The notes under the pieces are model-generated. The model was given only the letters and a program-made list of their open reading frames with translations. It was not told the DNA's origin and searched no databases. Positions 52,261-60,585 of a DNA stretch of 64,000 bases are shown here, in pieces (within the stretch, counting starts at the first letter, position 1; each line of letters begins with the position of its first letter). Location: positions 62,001-126,000 of the forward strand of contig SCRD01000024.1 in assembly GCA_004298155.1 (NCBI GenBank), written 5' to 3'. This DNA comes from Acidobacteriota bacterium (GTDB lineage: Bacteria; Acidobacteriota; Terriglobia; UBA7540). The position numbers were made by a program, and so were the translations under genes.

Positions 52261-52713
52261 ATGGAATTGGGAATTGCAATTCTGCTGGTTATCGGACTGG
52301 CTGTGTTCACGGTCACCCCTTTGCTTGCTCCAGATGGACCCTCCGAAGACGCCCTGCCGATTGACGTCACGCCACTTGCGGACCTGAAACGCCGGCGGAT
52401 GGTAGTCTATGAAAACATCCAGGACCTGGAGTTTGAATATAAGGCTGGAAAGATCTCAAAAGAAGATTACCAGTCGCTGCGCGAGAATCATCTGGCTGAA
52501 GCTGCGCAGTTGATGCTGGCTTCTCAGGAGCAGGAAGAGGTTACGGAGCACGATTTGATGATTGAGAGGCAGGTTGCGGAGCGGCGCGCACAGAAGAAGT
52601 CACAGCGGCCGGATCCCTACGTATGCCCTGAATGTAGCTTCGAAAACCCGCTGCCGGTGAAATACTGCGGAAACTGTGGCAAAGAACTCCACCAGCGGAC
52701 TCACAGGAAGTGA
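52261..52713 (+). CDS. CcmI-like membrane protein with C-terminal zinc ribbon
   Basis: 150 residues. One N-terminal transmembrane helix (about 3-22, IAILLVIGLAVFTVTPLLAP) is followed by a charged helix with VYENIQDLEFEYKAGKISKEDYQ, the segment typical of the cytoplasmic loop of CcmI/CycH in cytochrome maturation. The C-terminus is a four-cysteine zinc ribbon (CPECSFENPLPVKYCGNCGK). There are no TPR repeats, so it is a reduced CcmI-type protein. ATG 52261 has AAAGGTAAAGAA in front. The stop overlaps the next gene's GTG start. Confidence 0.75.
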   Translation: MELGIAILLVIGLAVFTVTPLLAPDGPSEDALPIDVTPLADLKRRRMVVYENIQDLEFEYKAGKISKEDYQSLRENHLAEAAQLMLASQEQEEVTEHDLMIERQVAERRAQKKSQRPDPYVCPECSFENPLPVKYCGNCGKELHQRTHRK

Positions 52714-54020
52714 GCCGGCCAGAATTCCAGCGTTTGTTTGCGGCGCCTTGCAGAGTTGAATCCTTGTACCGAGTGAAAAGAACACCGGCATTCACAGTCC
52801 TCGCGGTTCTGGCGGGACTCTGCTTCCTCTTTAGCGCTTCCACCAACTCTCTCGCGGCCCGGATTCAGGGGCAGGTCTTTAATGGCACAACCCAGGGGCC
52901 GGTAGCCAGCCAGAAAGTGCTGGTAATCAGCCCGCGGGGCGGCATGGCCGTGGTAAGTGAAGGCACTACGGGCATAAACGGCCATTTTGATATCAACAAT
53001 CAGATTGGCACCAAAGGATTTTACCTGATTCAGACAACCTATGATGGCGTGGACTACAATGCACCGATACAGTTCGATCCCACCGGCAATGCCGCCGTCA
53101 ACCTCACTGTTTACCAATCTACCGGCAAAAAACCCGATCTTCGCATCAATTCCGCTCGTGTGATCGTGCGCGCGGAAGCCTCTCAGGCGCATATTCAGGA
53201 ACTCTACGCAATCCAGAACCCGACGCAGAAAGCGTACGCGAATCCCAGCGGGACATTCTTCTTCCACATAGCATCCGGGGTGGATAACCCCACCGTTGCC
53301 GCCGTCGGGCTGATGAACATGCCTCTGCCCCAGAACCCTGAAAAAGGAAAGATGCCCGGCGACTTTTACATTACATACGCCCTGAAGCCCGGGACGAACG
53401 TGCTTATGGTCTCATACGACTCGGATTACAGTGGACAGCAGCTTGACCTGAACGATAGCGTCGCCTACCCGATCGCGCAAATGCAGCTTTTCGTCGTTCC
53501 TCCAACCCTGACCGTAAAATCGAGCCTGTTTACGGCTGCTGGCCGGGATTCGGACACCGGCGCACAAATCTATGAGGCCAGCGAATTGAAAGCCGGTGCC
53601 GGGTTCGCCGCACAGCTTGCTGGAGAACCTGGCACAAGTGGTGAGGAGGCAAACGCTGGACAGCAACAGGAAGAGACGCAGGTTAAGACGGTTCCAGATT
53701 CGATTACTTCCGTAGGCATTCCATTTCTGCTCTGCTTTCTGCTGGTCCTATTGTGGGCTCTGGGAATTCGCACGGCCAAGGAGTGGCCCCGTTGGAAAGC
53801 CAGGCAGCAGGGCAGCCCTGTACAGAAGCAATTTCGGGCCAAGCTGGATACTTTGATAAACTCGATTGCAGATATCGACGAGTTGTTTGCCTCCGGTAAA
53901 ATCTCGGAAACACAATATTGGAAGGAGCGCCTGGAATTGAAAGCAAGGGCAGTGGCTGTCTTAAAAGCAGGCCCTTCCACGAAATCCAAGCCTTATGCCT
54001 CCCGGGGATCAAGCCACTAA
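52710..54020 (+). CDS. Uncharacterised envelope protein encoded inside the ccm cluster
   Basis: 436 residues, no firm family. A signal peptide is followed by a carboxypeptidase-regulatory-like beta domain (about 50-135: RIQGQVFNGTTQGPVASQKVL, GINGHFDINNQ), a second beta-rich domain (about 140-270), a Gln/Glu linker, one transmembrane helix (about 333-353, SVGIPFLLCFLLVLLWALGI) and a cytoplasmic helical tail with DTLINSIADIDELFASGKIS, a short SHOCT/CcmI-like helix pair similar to that in the preceding gene. The GTG at 52710 overlaps the previous stop (GTGA). A GTG at 52773 would give a neater signal peptide (KRTPAFTVLAVLAGLCFLF). It overlaps ccmA by 26 bases, so it belongs to the operon. Confidence 0.75.
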   Translation: MSRPEFQRLFAAPCRVESLYRVKRTPAFTVLAVLAGLCFLFSASTNSLAARIQGQVFNGTTQGPVASQKVLVISPRGGMAVVSEGTTGINGHFDINNQIGTKGFYLIQTTYDGVDYNAPIQFDPTGNAAVNLTVYQSTGKKPDLRINSARVIVRAEASQAHIQELYAIQNPTQKAYANPSGTFFFHIASGVDNPTVAAVGLMNMPLPQNPEKGKMPGDFYITYALKPGTNVLMVSYDSDYSGQQLDLNDSVAYPIAQMQLFVVPPTLTVKSSLFTAAGRDSDTGAQIYEASELKAGAGFAAQLAGEPGTSGEEANAGQQQEETQVKTVPDSITSVGIPFLLCFLLVLLWALGIRTAKEWPRWKARQQGSPVQKQFRAKLDTLINSIADIDELFASGKISETQYWKERLELKARAVAVLKAGPSTKSKPYASRGSSH

Positions 54021-54729
54021 ACCGTTGCTGGAAGTCCGCAAGGTTACCAAGTTCTTTGGCGACCTTGCCGCACTCAAGGAAGTCACGCTGGACATCCGTT
54101 GTGGCGAGTCGACGCTATTGTACGGCCCGAACGGGGCCGGCAAGACGACTCTGCTGCGAATGCTGGCTTCGCTTGTGCGTCCCAGTTCCGGCCAGGTCCT
54201 TTTTGACGGCAAGAACATCGAGCATGACGGAGCAGGTGCAAAAGGCGCCATCGGGTTTGTATCACACGCGACCTTTCTTTATGGAGAGCTGACGGTGCGT
54301 GAAAACCTGAAGTTCTTTGGAAGCCTCTTCAGGCTCAGCAATCTTGAAAAGCGCATCGATACTGCTCTCGAGATGTTTGACATGCGCCCGCGGGAGGACG
54401 TTTTTGCCCGAGACCTTTCACGAGGGCTGCAACAGCGTGCGTCACTGGCACGGGCCTTTCTGCACGATCCGGACTTTGTTATCCTCGATGAGCCGTTCAC
54501 AGGCCTGGACCATCAGTCAGTAAAGAAACTGGAGGACCTGCTGCTTCGTCTGCCGGAGCAGGGGAAGGCGCTAATGTTTTCAACGCATGACTTCGAGCAG
54601 GGAGCTGCGCTGGCCACGCGCCTGATTGCGCTCAAAGCAGGCCGCGTTCGATATAATGGTCCTCTGGATATCGCGCCCTTCAAGCGCTTGGGGATTGTGC
54701 GGGCCTTCGGGCAGAGTCGCGATGAATAA
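53995..54729 (+). CDS. ccmA: Heme exporter ATP-binding protein CcmA
   Basis: ABC ATPase of the CcmABCD complex that releases heme-loaded CcmE. 244 residues. Walker A GPNGAGKTTLLRMLA (about 44-58), Q-loop region GFVSHATFLYGELTVREN, signature LSRGLQQRASLARAFL, Walker B FVILDEPFTGLD and switch His in STHDFEQG. The C-terminal extension (LIALKAGRVRYNGP) is short. It overlaps the gene before by 26 bases and ccmB by 8. CcmA is assigned from neighbours as much as from sequence, since ABC ATPases are alike. Confidence 0.92.
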   Translation: MPPGDQATKPLLEVRKVTKFFGDLAALKEVTLDIRCGESTLLYGPNGAGKTTLLRMLASLVRPSSGQVLFDGKNIEHDGAGAKGAIGFVSHATFLYGELTVRENLKFFGSLFRLSNLEKRIDTALEMFDMRPREDVFARDLSRGLQQRASLARAFLHDPDFVILDEPFTGLDHQSVKKLEDLLLRLPEQGKALMFSTHDFEQGAALATRLIALKAGRVRYNGPLDIAPFKRLGIVRAFGQSRDE

Positions 54730-55399
54730 TCTGAAGATCATTTGGAGCATTCTGGTCAAAGATCTTCGTGTCGAATGGAGAAACCGCGAGACGCTTGCTT
54801 CCATGTGTGTCTTCGGACTTCTCATCGTTTTCCTTTTCAATTTTGCTTTCGAAAACGCACGCGAAGAGACGCTGCGGCTGCTTCCCGCTGTGTTGTGGGT
54901 GGCCATTGCATTTGCAGGCGTGCTGGGCTTTAACCGATCATTCGCGTCTGAGCGGGAAAATTCCTGCCTGGAAGGCATGACGTTGGCGCCCGTAGACCCC
55001 AGCATGATCTTTGTCGGCAAGATGTTGGCCAATTTGCTGTTCCTGGGAATTGCAGAAGTGGTCATGGCGTTTGCTGCTGCGCTCTGGTTCAACTTTTCTT
55101 TTTTACCGGCCCTCAGCCAGTTGCTGCTGGTCGCGTTCTTCGGAACGCTGGGCTATGCAGCGCTGGGGACCATCTTTGGGGCCATTGCAGCCAACACTCG
55201 CATGCGTGAAGTGATGCTGACTATCCTGCAGTTTCCCATCGCTTTCTGGATTTTGATGCTTTCCATCGATTCCACGAGCAACGCCATGCGCGGAAACTCC
55301 GGCAGCGACTGGGTTGGCGGCATAGCCAGAGTAGCAGGGATCAGCGTCGTTTTTACAGTTGCCTCATTCCTGCTTTTCGAATACGTTCTGGAAGAGTAA
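54722..55399 (+). CDS. ccmB: Heme exporter membrane subunit CcmB
   Basis: 225 residues with six hydrophobic segments; permease partner of CcmA. Family patterns: IIWSILVKDLRVEWRNRETL at the start, LPAVLWVAIAFAGVLGFNRSF, the cytoplasmic ENSCLEGMTLAPVDPSMIF, and a C-terminal LLFEYVLEE. The open frame extends upstream to 54626 in the wrong context; ATG 54722, inside the end of ccmA, fits the CcmB N-terminus. ccmC starts 81 bases later. Confidence 0.92.
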   Translation: MNNLKIIWSILVKDLRVEWRNRETLASMCVFGLLIVFLFNFAFENAREETLRLLPAVLWVAIAFAGVLGFNRSFASERENSCLEGMTLAPVDPSMIFVGKMLANLLFLGIAEVVMAFAAALWFNFSFLPALSQLLLVAFFGTLGYAALGTIFGAIAANTRMREVMLTILQFPIAFWILMLSIDSTSNAMRGNSGSDWVGGIARVAGISVVFTVASFLLFEYVLEE

Positions 55400-55480
55400 C
55401 GCGACCGATCCACTTACTGTGTTTTTACCTGGGGACGCGGCGGCGGTTTTCTATATGATGACGGATGACAGGGGCTCTGA

Positions 55481-56179
55481 ATGACCAAGAAGTTTCCAAT
55501 GTGGCTGCATTCGGTGCTGACGCTCGCCGGCCTGATAGTGACGATCTATATGATCTTCCTCTACGCTCCTGAAGAAATGACTATGGGCGAAGTGCAGCGG
55601 ATCTTCTATGTTCATGTGCCCGCAGCCTGGGTTTCGTTAATGGGATTTCTGATTATTTTCTCAGCAAGCATCGTTTATCTGTGGAAGCGGACCCAGTTTT
55701 CCGATGAACTAGCGCAGGCCACTGCCGAAGTAGGATTCATTTTCTGCACCTGCGTGCTGGTGACGGGCCCTTTGTGGGCAAAGCCGGCCTGGGGTATTTG
55801 GTGGACCTGGGATGCGCGTCTGACGCTGACGTTCCTTCTGTGGCTGCTTTATGTAGCCTATTTAATGCTGAGAAATTATCTGGTCAACCCGGGACGCGCG
55901 GCCAGTCTTTGCGCCGTGGTCGGAATCATCGGCTTTGTAGACGTCCTAATTGATTACATGGCCATTCGGTGGTGGAGAACGCAGCATCCGCAGCCTGTCG
56001 TTCTGGGCGGGCCCGAATCCGGACTCGATCCGCGCATGCTGGCCACGCTGCTGGTCAGTTGGGGAGTTTTTACGCTTCTGTTCTTTCTGCTGCTCCGCAT
56101 GCGATTGCGGCTTGCGGGAATGCGGAGACAGTTGAGCGAGATCCGTCACGTTTTGGCGTTCAAGATTTCGGAGGATTAG
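55481..56179 (+). CDS. ccmC: Heme transfer protein CcmC
   Basis: Membrane protein of 232 residues with six helices that loads heme on CcmE. Diagnostic motifs: IFYVHVPAAWVSL with the first heme-ligand His, and the periplasmic tryptophan signature AKPAWGIWWTWDARLT (about 105-120). The second His is expected in the next loop (RTQHPQPVV). GACAGGGG provides the ribosome site. The C-terminus (RMRLRLAGMRRQLSEI) is basic. ccmD starts one base after the stop. Confidence 0.94.
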   Translation: MTKKFPMWLHSVLTLAGLIVTIYMIFLYAPEEMTMGEVQRIFYVHVPAAWVSLMGFLIIFSASIVYLWKRTQFSDELAQATAEVGFIFCTCVLVTGPLWAKPAWGIWWTWDARLTLTFLLWLLYVAYLMLRNYLVNPGRAASLCAVVGIIGFVDVLIDYMAIRWWRTQHPQPVVLGGPESGLDPRMLATLLVSWGVFTLLFFLLLRMRLRLAGMRRQLSEIRHVLAFKISED

Positions 56180-56180
56180 A

Positions 56181-56351
56181 GTGGTTAACAAATATCTTTT
56201 TGTTGCTTATTCGTTTGTCTGGGTGATTTTTATGCTGTACGCGTGGAACTTGAGCCGACGGCAGGACAATTTGAAAAGGGAGTTGGAGGAAGTAAAGAAC
56301 AAGGTTGCCGAATCCGCTCCTGCTGCTGCTTCAGGCAGATCCAGTCCTTGA
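56181..56351 (+). CDS. ccmD: CcmD-like small membrane protein
   Basis: 56 residues from GTG 56181, preceded by GGAGG. One transmembrane helix (YLFVAYSFVWVIFMLYAW, about 5-22) then a charged helix (LSRRQDNLKRELEEVKNKV), which is the CcmD architecture; the family includes short proteins with a Y-x-x-x-A-Y-x-x-x-x motif at the membrane. It forms the regulatory part of the CcmABC complex in better-studied systems. A terminator hairpin follows about 40 bases later, so it closes the ccm operon. Short open frames of this size are easy to miss. Confidence 0.85.
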   Translation: MVNKYLFVAYSFVWVIFMLYAWNLSRRQDNLKRELEEVKNKVAESAPAAASGRSSP

Positions 56352-56391
56352 CCATCGTACTATCCTAAAATCTCTGCGATTTGGAAGGGAG

Positions 56392-56419
56392 AGCCGGGTT
56401 GTGCTCCCGGCTTTTTTTG
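56392..56419 (+). terminator. Intrinsic terminator of the ccm operon
   Basis: AGCCGGG (56392-56398) pairs with CCCGGCT (56406-56412); 7-nt loop; followed by a run of T. It lies about 40 bases after ccmD. Confidence 0.9.
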
Positions 56420-56541
56420 CAGATCAATTGAAACACACATGCCGGCTGGGCAACACGTTTTGTTCAGTGGCCACCACGGCTATCGCTAATTCAGGAGGGG
56501 CGCATTACTTTGCGCCCTATCCCCGAGTCAATCCCTTAAAC

Positions 56542-57261
56542 TTAACGTACACTGAACGTGGCAGGCGCTGTTAGCCTGAAAGTCATTGCGGTTTCAGCCG
56601 GAAGAGCAATTTCTTTCTTGCCGGTAGCATACGCCACTCCGGTACCACCTGCTGCTCCCGCCAATCCGCCGATAGCCGCTCCCTTGCCGCCGCCTGCAAC
56701 TGCCCCAATGAGAGCTCCTAATCCAGCCCCGCCGCCAGCCATCATAATATCTCGCTTCTTGTGGGATTTGCCGGCGACGCCCCAGGTCTGGGTAGAGATA
56801 GAAACCTGCTGGCCCCCGGTCGGAGTGATGGACGTCAGTATCAGTGAAATTTCCGCAGGCCGCTTGAGCCGGCCCGAGCTCACCACATTGGTTACGCGGC
56901 CGCCAACGGAGCTCCCCAGCGGCGCTACGGTAACACCGTTGGCCTCCAGCGGCTCAGCCAGCGTTCCGCTGAACGCGCTGCCAGGAGCTGTTAAACCCGT
57001 ATTGAGCTCTGTGGAAAGCCGGATGTGAATTGAGGTGCCGGCGGGGACCGTAACGGTCCGGGGTGGCGCCACAGTGTCGCCCGACTGCGAAGACGAGCGC
57101 CGATGCCTAAGCGGGCCCGGTTGTGCCGCCTGGCCCGAAGCGGCTGTGCTTTCCTGGGCTGGCTCGGAATTGTCTGTCTGATTACTAGCCGATTGGCAGC
57201 CCACCATTATGGCGAGGGTAACCGCAATGGCCAGAGTTTGGATCGCTCTTTTGGTGTTCAA
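56542..57261 (-). CDS. Glycine-zipper lipoprotein
   Basis: 239 residues. The signal peptide ends at a good lipobox IMVGC (Cys about 22). A disordered Ser/Gln/Glu region is followed by a beta-rich domain (VTVPAGTSIHIRLSTELNTG, SGTLAEPLEANGVTVAPLGS) and a glycine zipper (AGGGAGLGALIGAVAGGGKG, then IGGLAGAAGGTG; about 175-215) that could insert in the membrane or oligomerise. It ends with FRLTAPATFSV. Exported outer-envelope protein, role unknown; similar proteins are common in Acidobacteriota. It converges with the ccm operon terminator. Confidence 0.85.
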   Translation of the reverse strand: MNTKRAIQTLAIAVTLAIMVGCQSASNQTDNSEPAQESTAASGQAAQPGPLRHRRSSSQSGDTVAPPRTVTVPAGTSIHIRLSTELNTGLTAPGSAFSGTLAEPLEANGVTVAPLGSSVGGRVTNVVSSGRLKRPAEISLILTSITPTGGQQVSISTQTWGVAGKSHKKRDIMMAGGGAGLGALIGAVAGGGKGAAIGGLAGAAGGTGVAYATGKKEIALPAETAMTFRLTAPATFSVR

Positions 57262-57567
57262 TCAATTCCTCCAAACACAGGCTGAGTGCCTGCTTTGTTT
57301 GTCATTCAGGCGTCCCCTCTCCATGGGGCCAACTGCCCCATAGAGCCCCGGATACTTCACGAAAGGGTAAACAATTGGCAGAAAAAAAGCAAGTGCCTGA
57401 GGGGTTGCCGCAGGATTCTACCGGATTTGCAGGCGCAGCCCCTGAAGATCGAGGCCCTCCCAATCACCTTCAGCGCCCAAACCCATCGACGAGAACCGGC
57501 TCTGCGTGTTAGGCTAAATGAGTTGCGGATTCCGCTTCGAACCCAGACAAGCGGTTTCATGACATTT
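57262..57567 (+). other. Intergenic region upstream of the SRP RNA, with one possible short ORF
   Basis: No established gene. A 45-codon frame (TTG 57375 to TAG 57510-57512, beginning AEKKQVPEGLPQD) has AAAGGG in front but no homology that can be claimed. No clear promoter for the RNA was identified. Confidence 0.4.
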
Positions 57568-57671
57568 CAGACTTCGGGCTCTGTGCAACGGATGTTCGTG
57601 AACCCCGCCAGGTCCGGAAGGAAGCAACGGTAGCGAGCCGCTCTGTGTGCCGCAGACCAACCCGAAGTCTG
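57568..57671 (+). ncRNA. ffs: Bacterial small signal recognition particle RNA
   Basis: The SRP core is visible: CCAGGTCCGGAAGGAAGCA, with the GGAA tetraloop and the asymmetric loop that bind Ffh (57608-57626). The ends form a perfect 11-bp stem, CAGACTTCGGG (57568-57578) with CCCGAAGTCTG (57661-57671), which fixes the size at about 104 nt, typical of the short 4.5S type without an Alu domain. It sits just before dnaX, a common place for ffs. Confidence 0.93.
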
Positions 57672-57761
57672 ACCAGTAATCAGGACCACGGACGCAGAGA
57701 GGTCTGGTTGTGTTAAGGTTCGCCGCCGAATCCTCACCCCCTGGCCCTAACCTCAGCCATT

Positions 57762-59522
57762 ATGTCTTACCAGGTTATAGCCCGCAAATACCGGCCTCAG
57801 TTTTTTGACGACGTTGCCGGACAGCGTCTGATTACTGATACGCTGAAGAACGCCGTCATCAAGCAGCGAGTCGCGCACGGATACATCTTTTCCGGCGCGC
57901 GGGGAGTTGGCAAAACCACCACGGCTCGAATCCTGGCCAAGTCTCTGAACTGCATCAAGGGGCCGACAGTCACTCCATGCGGCGAGTGCCCATCCTGCCA
58001 GGAGATCGCTCAGGGAAATTCAGTGGACGTTTTTGAAATTGACGCTGCGTCCAATCGTGGCATCGATGAGATCCGCGAACTGCGAGAAACCGTCCGTTAT
58101 CTTCCAGCCCGCGACCTTTACAAAGTCTTCATCATTGACGAAGCCCATATGTTGACCACAGAGGCCTTCAACGCGCTGCTGAAGACCCTGGAAGAGCCAC
58201 CGCCAAGGTCCCTGTTTGTCCTCTGCACAACCGAAGCCCACAAGCTGCCAACCACCATTCAGTCCCGTTGCCAGCACTTCTCTTTCCGCCTGCTGGATTA
58301 TTCGGAAATTCTCAGCCGCATCGAGTGGGTGATGAAACAGGAGCGGCTTGATGCCGATGAGGGCGCCTTAAGCGCAGTCGCTGAAGCCGCTGAAGGCAGC
58401 CTTCGCGACGCACTCTCGCTGCTCGATCAGGCCATTGCCTCCAGCGCCGAGCGCCTTGAAGATGCGCATGTTCGGCAGTTGCTGGGAGTGGTCTCCAGCC
58501 AGGTCCTTACCGACCTGGTGGAATCTATTGCTGCGGGGGACACGGGAAAAGTTCTCCAGATTGTCGAGCGTGTTGCAGCGGAAGGCTATGAACTGAACCA
58601 TTTCTGCGGCGAACTCACGCGTTACATCCGCAACCTGGCGGTTGCCAAAAGTTGCGGGACGGAAAGCCCTCTGCTTCAACTTCCCTCCACCGACCGTGCC
58701 GTGCTGGGCAAGCTTCGCGAACAGTTCAGCGAAGAGGACCTCGCGCGCTTTTTTCAGATCCTGGTGCGCACTGAAAACGACATGCGCTATGCGCTGAACC
58801 CTCGCTTTCAAATGGAACTTGGACTGATCAAAATGGTGCATGCCGGCAAGCTGAGGTCCCTTGAAAGTCTTCTGGCTGAGCTGGAGGGATCCTCTCAAGC
58901 ATCAATCAAGAAGGCAGCACCGGATTCCTCCGGCAACCTGCCTACTTCGGCATCTGTAAACGCAGGGAAATCCCCATACAATCCGCGTTTGGCGTCTCAG
59001 GCGCCGGTTTCCATCCGGCAGACGGAGGCTCCACGCAATCCTGAAAAGTCTCTAAAGCATCCTGCAACCGCGCCGATGAAACCCGTAAGCTCCATGCCGA
59101 CGCAAATGCCTCCGGGTATTTCCCCGGTGCAACCTGCTCCTTCGGAAGCTCCCGGCGATCCACGCCTGACCAGGATCAAGAGCCTGGCTTTCGGACAATC
59201 CAAGCTGCTGAGCAGTTGCCTTGATCCTGTCTCGGGATGGCGTTTTGAAAACGGCGAGGTCTGCTTTATCTTTTCCAAGAGCGATTCCTGGGCGGCTGAC
59301 CTCTTAAGCTCGCGCGAACAGCAGGAAAAACTTCAGACCCTGTGTGCGGAGGTGCTGGGGCAGCCCGTGAGGATTTGTGTTACACTCGATAACGAAGAAA
59401 AATCGAGGCTCAAAGACCGTCGCAGCGTTCGCGAACGCGCCGAGAGCGACGGAGGGGTCGAAGCACTGGTAAAGAAGTTCCGATGCACCCTGGTCGATGT
59501 GATTGATTTGAGCCTGGAGTGA
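57762..59522 (+). CDS. dnaX: DNA polymerase III subunit gamma/tau
   Basis: Clamp-loader ATPase of 586 residues. It begins YQVIARKYRPQFFDDVAGQ. Walker A GARGVGKTTTAR (about 45-56), a four-Cys zinc module (LNCIKGPTVTPCGECPSC), Walker B/DExx VFIIDEAHMLT and sensor-1 TTEAHKLPTTIQSRCQHF follow. Domain III runs to about 365. Residues about 380-470 are a Pro/Ser linker and the C-terminal about 110 residues a tau-like domain. There is no obvious A-rich slippery run for a programmed frameshift. First of the cluster dnaX-ybaB-recR, an arrangement widely conserved. Confidence 0.96.
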   Translation: MSYQVIARKYRPQFFDDVAGQRLITDTLKNAVIKQRVAHGYIFSGARGVGKTTTARILAKSLNCIKGPTVTPCGECPSCQEIAQGNSVDVFEIDAASNRGIDEIRELRETVRYLPARDLYKVFIIDEAHMLTTEAFNALLKTLEEPPPRSLFVLCTTEAHKLPTTIQSRCQHFSFRLLDYSEILSRIEWVMKQERLDADEGALSAVAEAAEGSLRDALSLLDQAIASSAERLEDAHVRQLLGVVSSQVLTDLVESIAAGDTGKVLQIVERVAAEGYELNHFCGELTRYIRNLAVAKSCGTESPLLQLPSTDRAVLGKLREQFSEEDLARFFQILVRTENDMRYALNPRFQMELGLIKMVHAGKLRSLESLLAELEGSSQASIKKAAPDSSGNLPTSASVNAGKSPYNPRLASQAPVSIRQTEAPRNPEKSLKHPATAPMKPVSSMPTQMPPGISPVQPAPSEAPGDPRLTRIKSLAFGQSKLLSSCLDPVSGWRFENGEVCFIFSKSDSWAADLLSSREQQEKLQTLCAEVLGQPVRICVTLDNEEKSRLKDRRSVRERAESDGGVEALVKKFRCTLVDVIDLSLE

Positions 59523-59525
59523 CCC

Positions 59526-59840
59526 ATGAAAAATCTGCAGCAGGTACAACAAATGCTAAAACAGGTCCAGCAATTCCAGGAACAGCTTCAAAAACAACTG
59601 GATGACCTGGTGGTAGAGTCTTCCACAGGCGGTGGTATGGTGACCGTCAAGATGAATGGACAAAAACATCTTGTTTCCGTCCACATTGATCCGGAGGTCT
59701 ACAAATCGGGTGATATTGAAATGCTCCAGGACCTGCTGCTGGCCGCCGTCAATGAATCGGCCAGGAAAATAGATGAGCAGGTTGCCAGCCAGATGGGCTC
59801 GCTGGCGGGCGGCCTCAATCTGCCGGGGCTCAGCCTCTAG
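59526..59840 (+). CDS. YbaB/EbfC family nucleoid-associated protein
   Basis: 104-residue DNA-binding protein that forms tweezer-shaped dimers. The N-terminal helix is glutamine-rich ([21 protein letters not shown]), then a beta core [21 protein letters not shown] and a C-terminal helix ([21 protein letters not shown]). The gene starts three bases after dnaX and ends shortly before recR, the usual place for this family; a link to recombination or replication is suspected but not proven. Confidence 0.93.
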   Translation: MKNLQQVQQMLKQVQQFQEQLQKQLDDLVVESSTGGGMVTVKMNGQKHLVSVHIDPEVYKSGDIEMLQDLLLAAVNESARKIDEQVASQMGSLAGGLNLPGLSL

Positions 59841-59878
59841 CAGATTCCTTCCGTGCCACAACTCAGGATTATTACAGA

Positions 59879-60478
59879 ATGGACGAATACGCAGCGCCTC
59901 TTGCGCGCCTGATTGATGAATTGAAACGCCTCCCAGGCATTGGGCAGAAGTCCGCTCAACGCATCGCATTCCATCTTGAGCGCGCCCCGCGCGAAGACGT
60001 TCAGCGGCTGGCCGAAGCGCTTCTCGATGCCAAGGATAAGATCCGCCTCTGCAGCGTCTGCAATAATCTTACAGAATCAGACCCGTGCGAATATTGTTCT
60101 GACCCCAGGCGCGATCCGGAACTGCTTTGCGTTGTGGAGACTCCCTATAACGTTGTCTCAGTGGAAAAGGCGCACGAGTTCCGCGGGCGGTATCACGTGC
60201 TGCACGGCGCCCTTTCGCCGCTACAGGGAATCGGCCCTGAACAACTCAAGCTGAAGAACCTGATCGATCGCCTCAAAGACGGCACAGTGCGTGAAATGAT
60301 AGTGGCAACCAGCCCGACGGTCGAAGGCGAAGCCACCGCCGTTTACCTGGCCAGGCTGGTCAAACCGCTGGGAGTCAAAGTCAGCCGCATCGCCATGGGC
60401 ATTCCGGTGGGCTCGGATCTGGAGTTCGCGGACGAAGTCACAATGCTCCGCGCATTAGAAGGCCGCCGCGAGATGTAA
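59879..60478 (+). CDS. recR: Recombination mediator RecR
   Basis: 199 residues, full length. A helix-hairpin-helix start ([26 protein letters not shown]), a four-Cys zinc finger ([16 protein letters not shown], about 58-73), a Toprim domain (about 80-175, with [21 protein letters not shown] and [18 protein letters not shown]) and a C-terminal Walker-B-like helix region ([19 protein letters not shown]). Acts with RecO/RecF to load RecA on single-stranded gaps. Last gene of dnaX-ybaB-recR; a GC-rich hairpin without T-run lies at 60513-60532 between it and the converging korB. Confidence 0.96.
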   Translation: MDEYAAPLARLIDELKRLPGIGQKSAQRIAFHLERAPREDVQRLAEALLDAKDKIRLCSVCNNLTESDPCEYCSDPRRDPELLCVVETPYNVVSVEKAHEFRGRYHVLHGALSPLQGIGPEQLKLKNLIDRLKDGTVREMIVATSPTVEGEATAVYLARLVKPLGVKVSRIAMGIPVGSDLEFADEVTMLRALEGRREM

Positions 60479-60585
60479 CCTAGCGTCCCAGCAGGTTCAT
60501 TTTTGAAGAATTCCGGGCCCCGGCAGGCCCGGTATGGAAATCTCATCACGAAGACGCCCAGCCACTGCACGACACCGCACGATTC

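Noticed and set aside
57375-57512. 45-codon frame upstream of the SRP RNA.
   Set aside because: It has a possible ribosome site but a TTG start, low complexity and no supporting homology; noted only in the intergenic entry.
60513-60532. CCGGGCC/GGCCCGG hairpin considered as the recR or korB terminator.
   Set aside because: No T-run follows in either direction; termination is possible but not supported.
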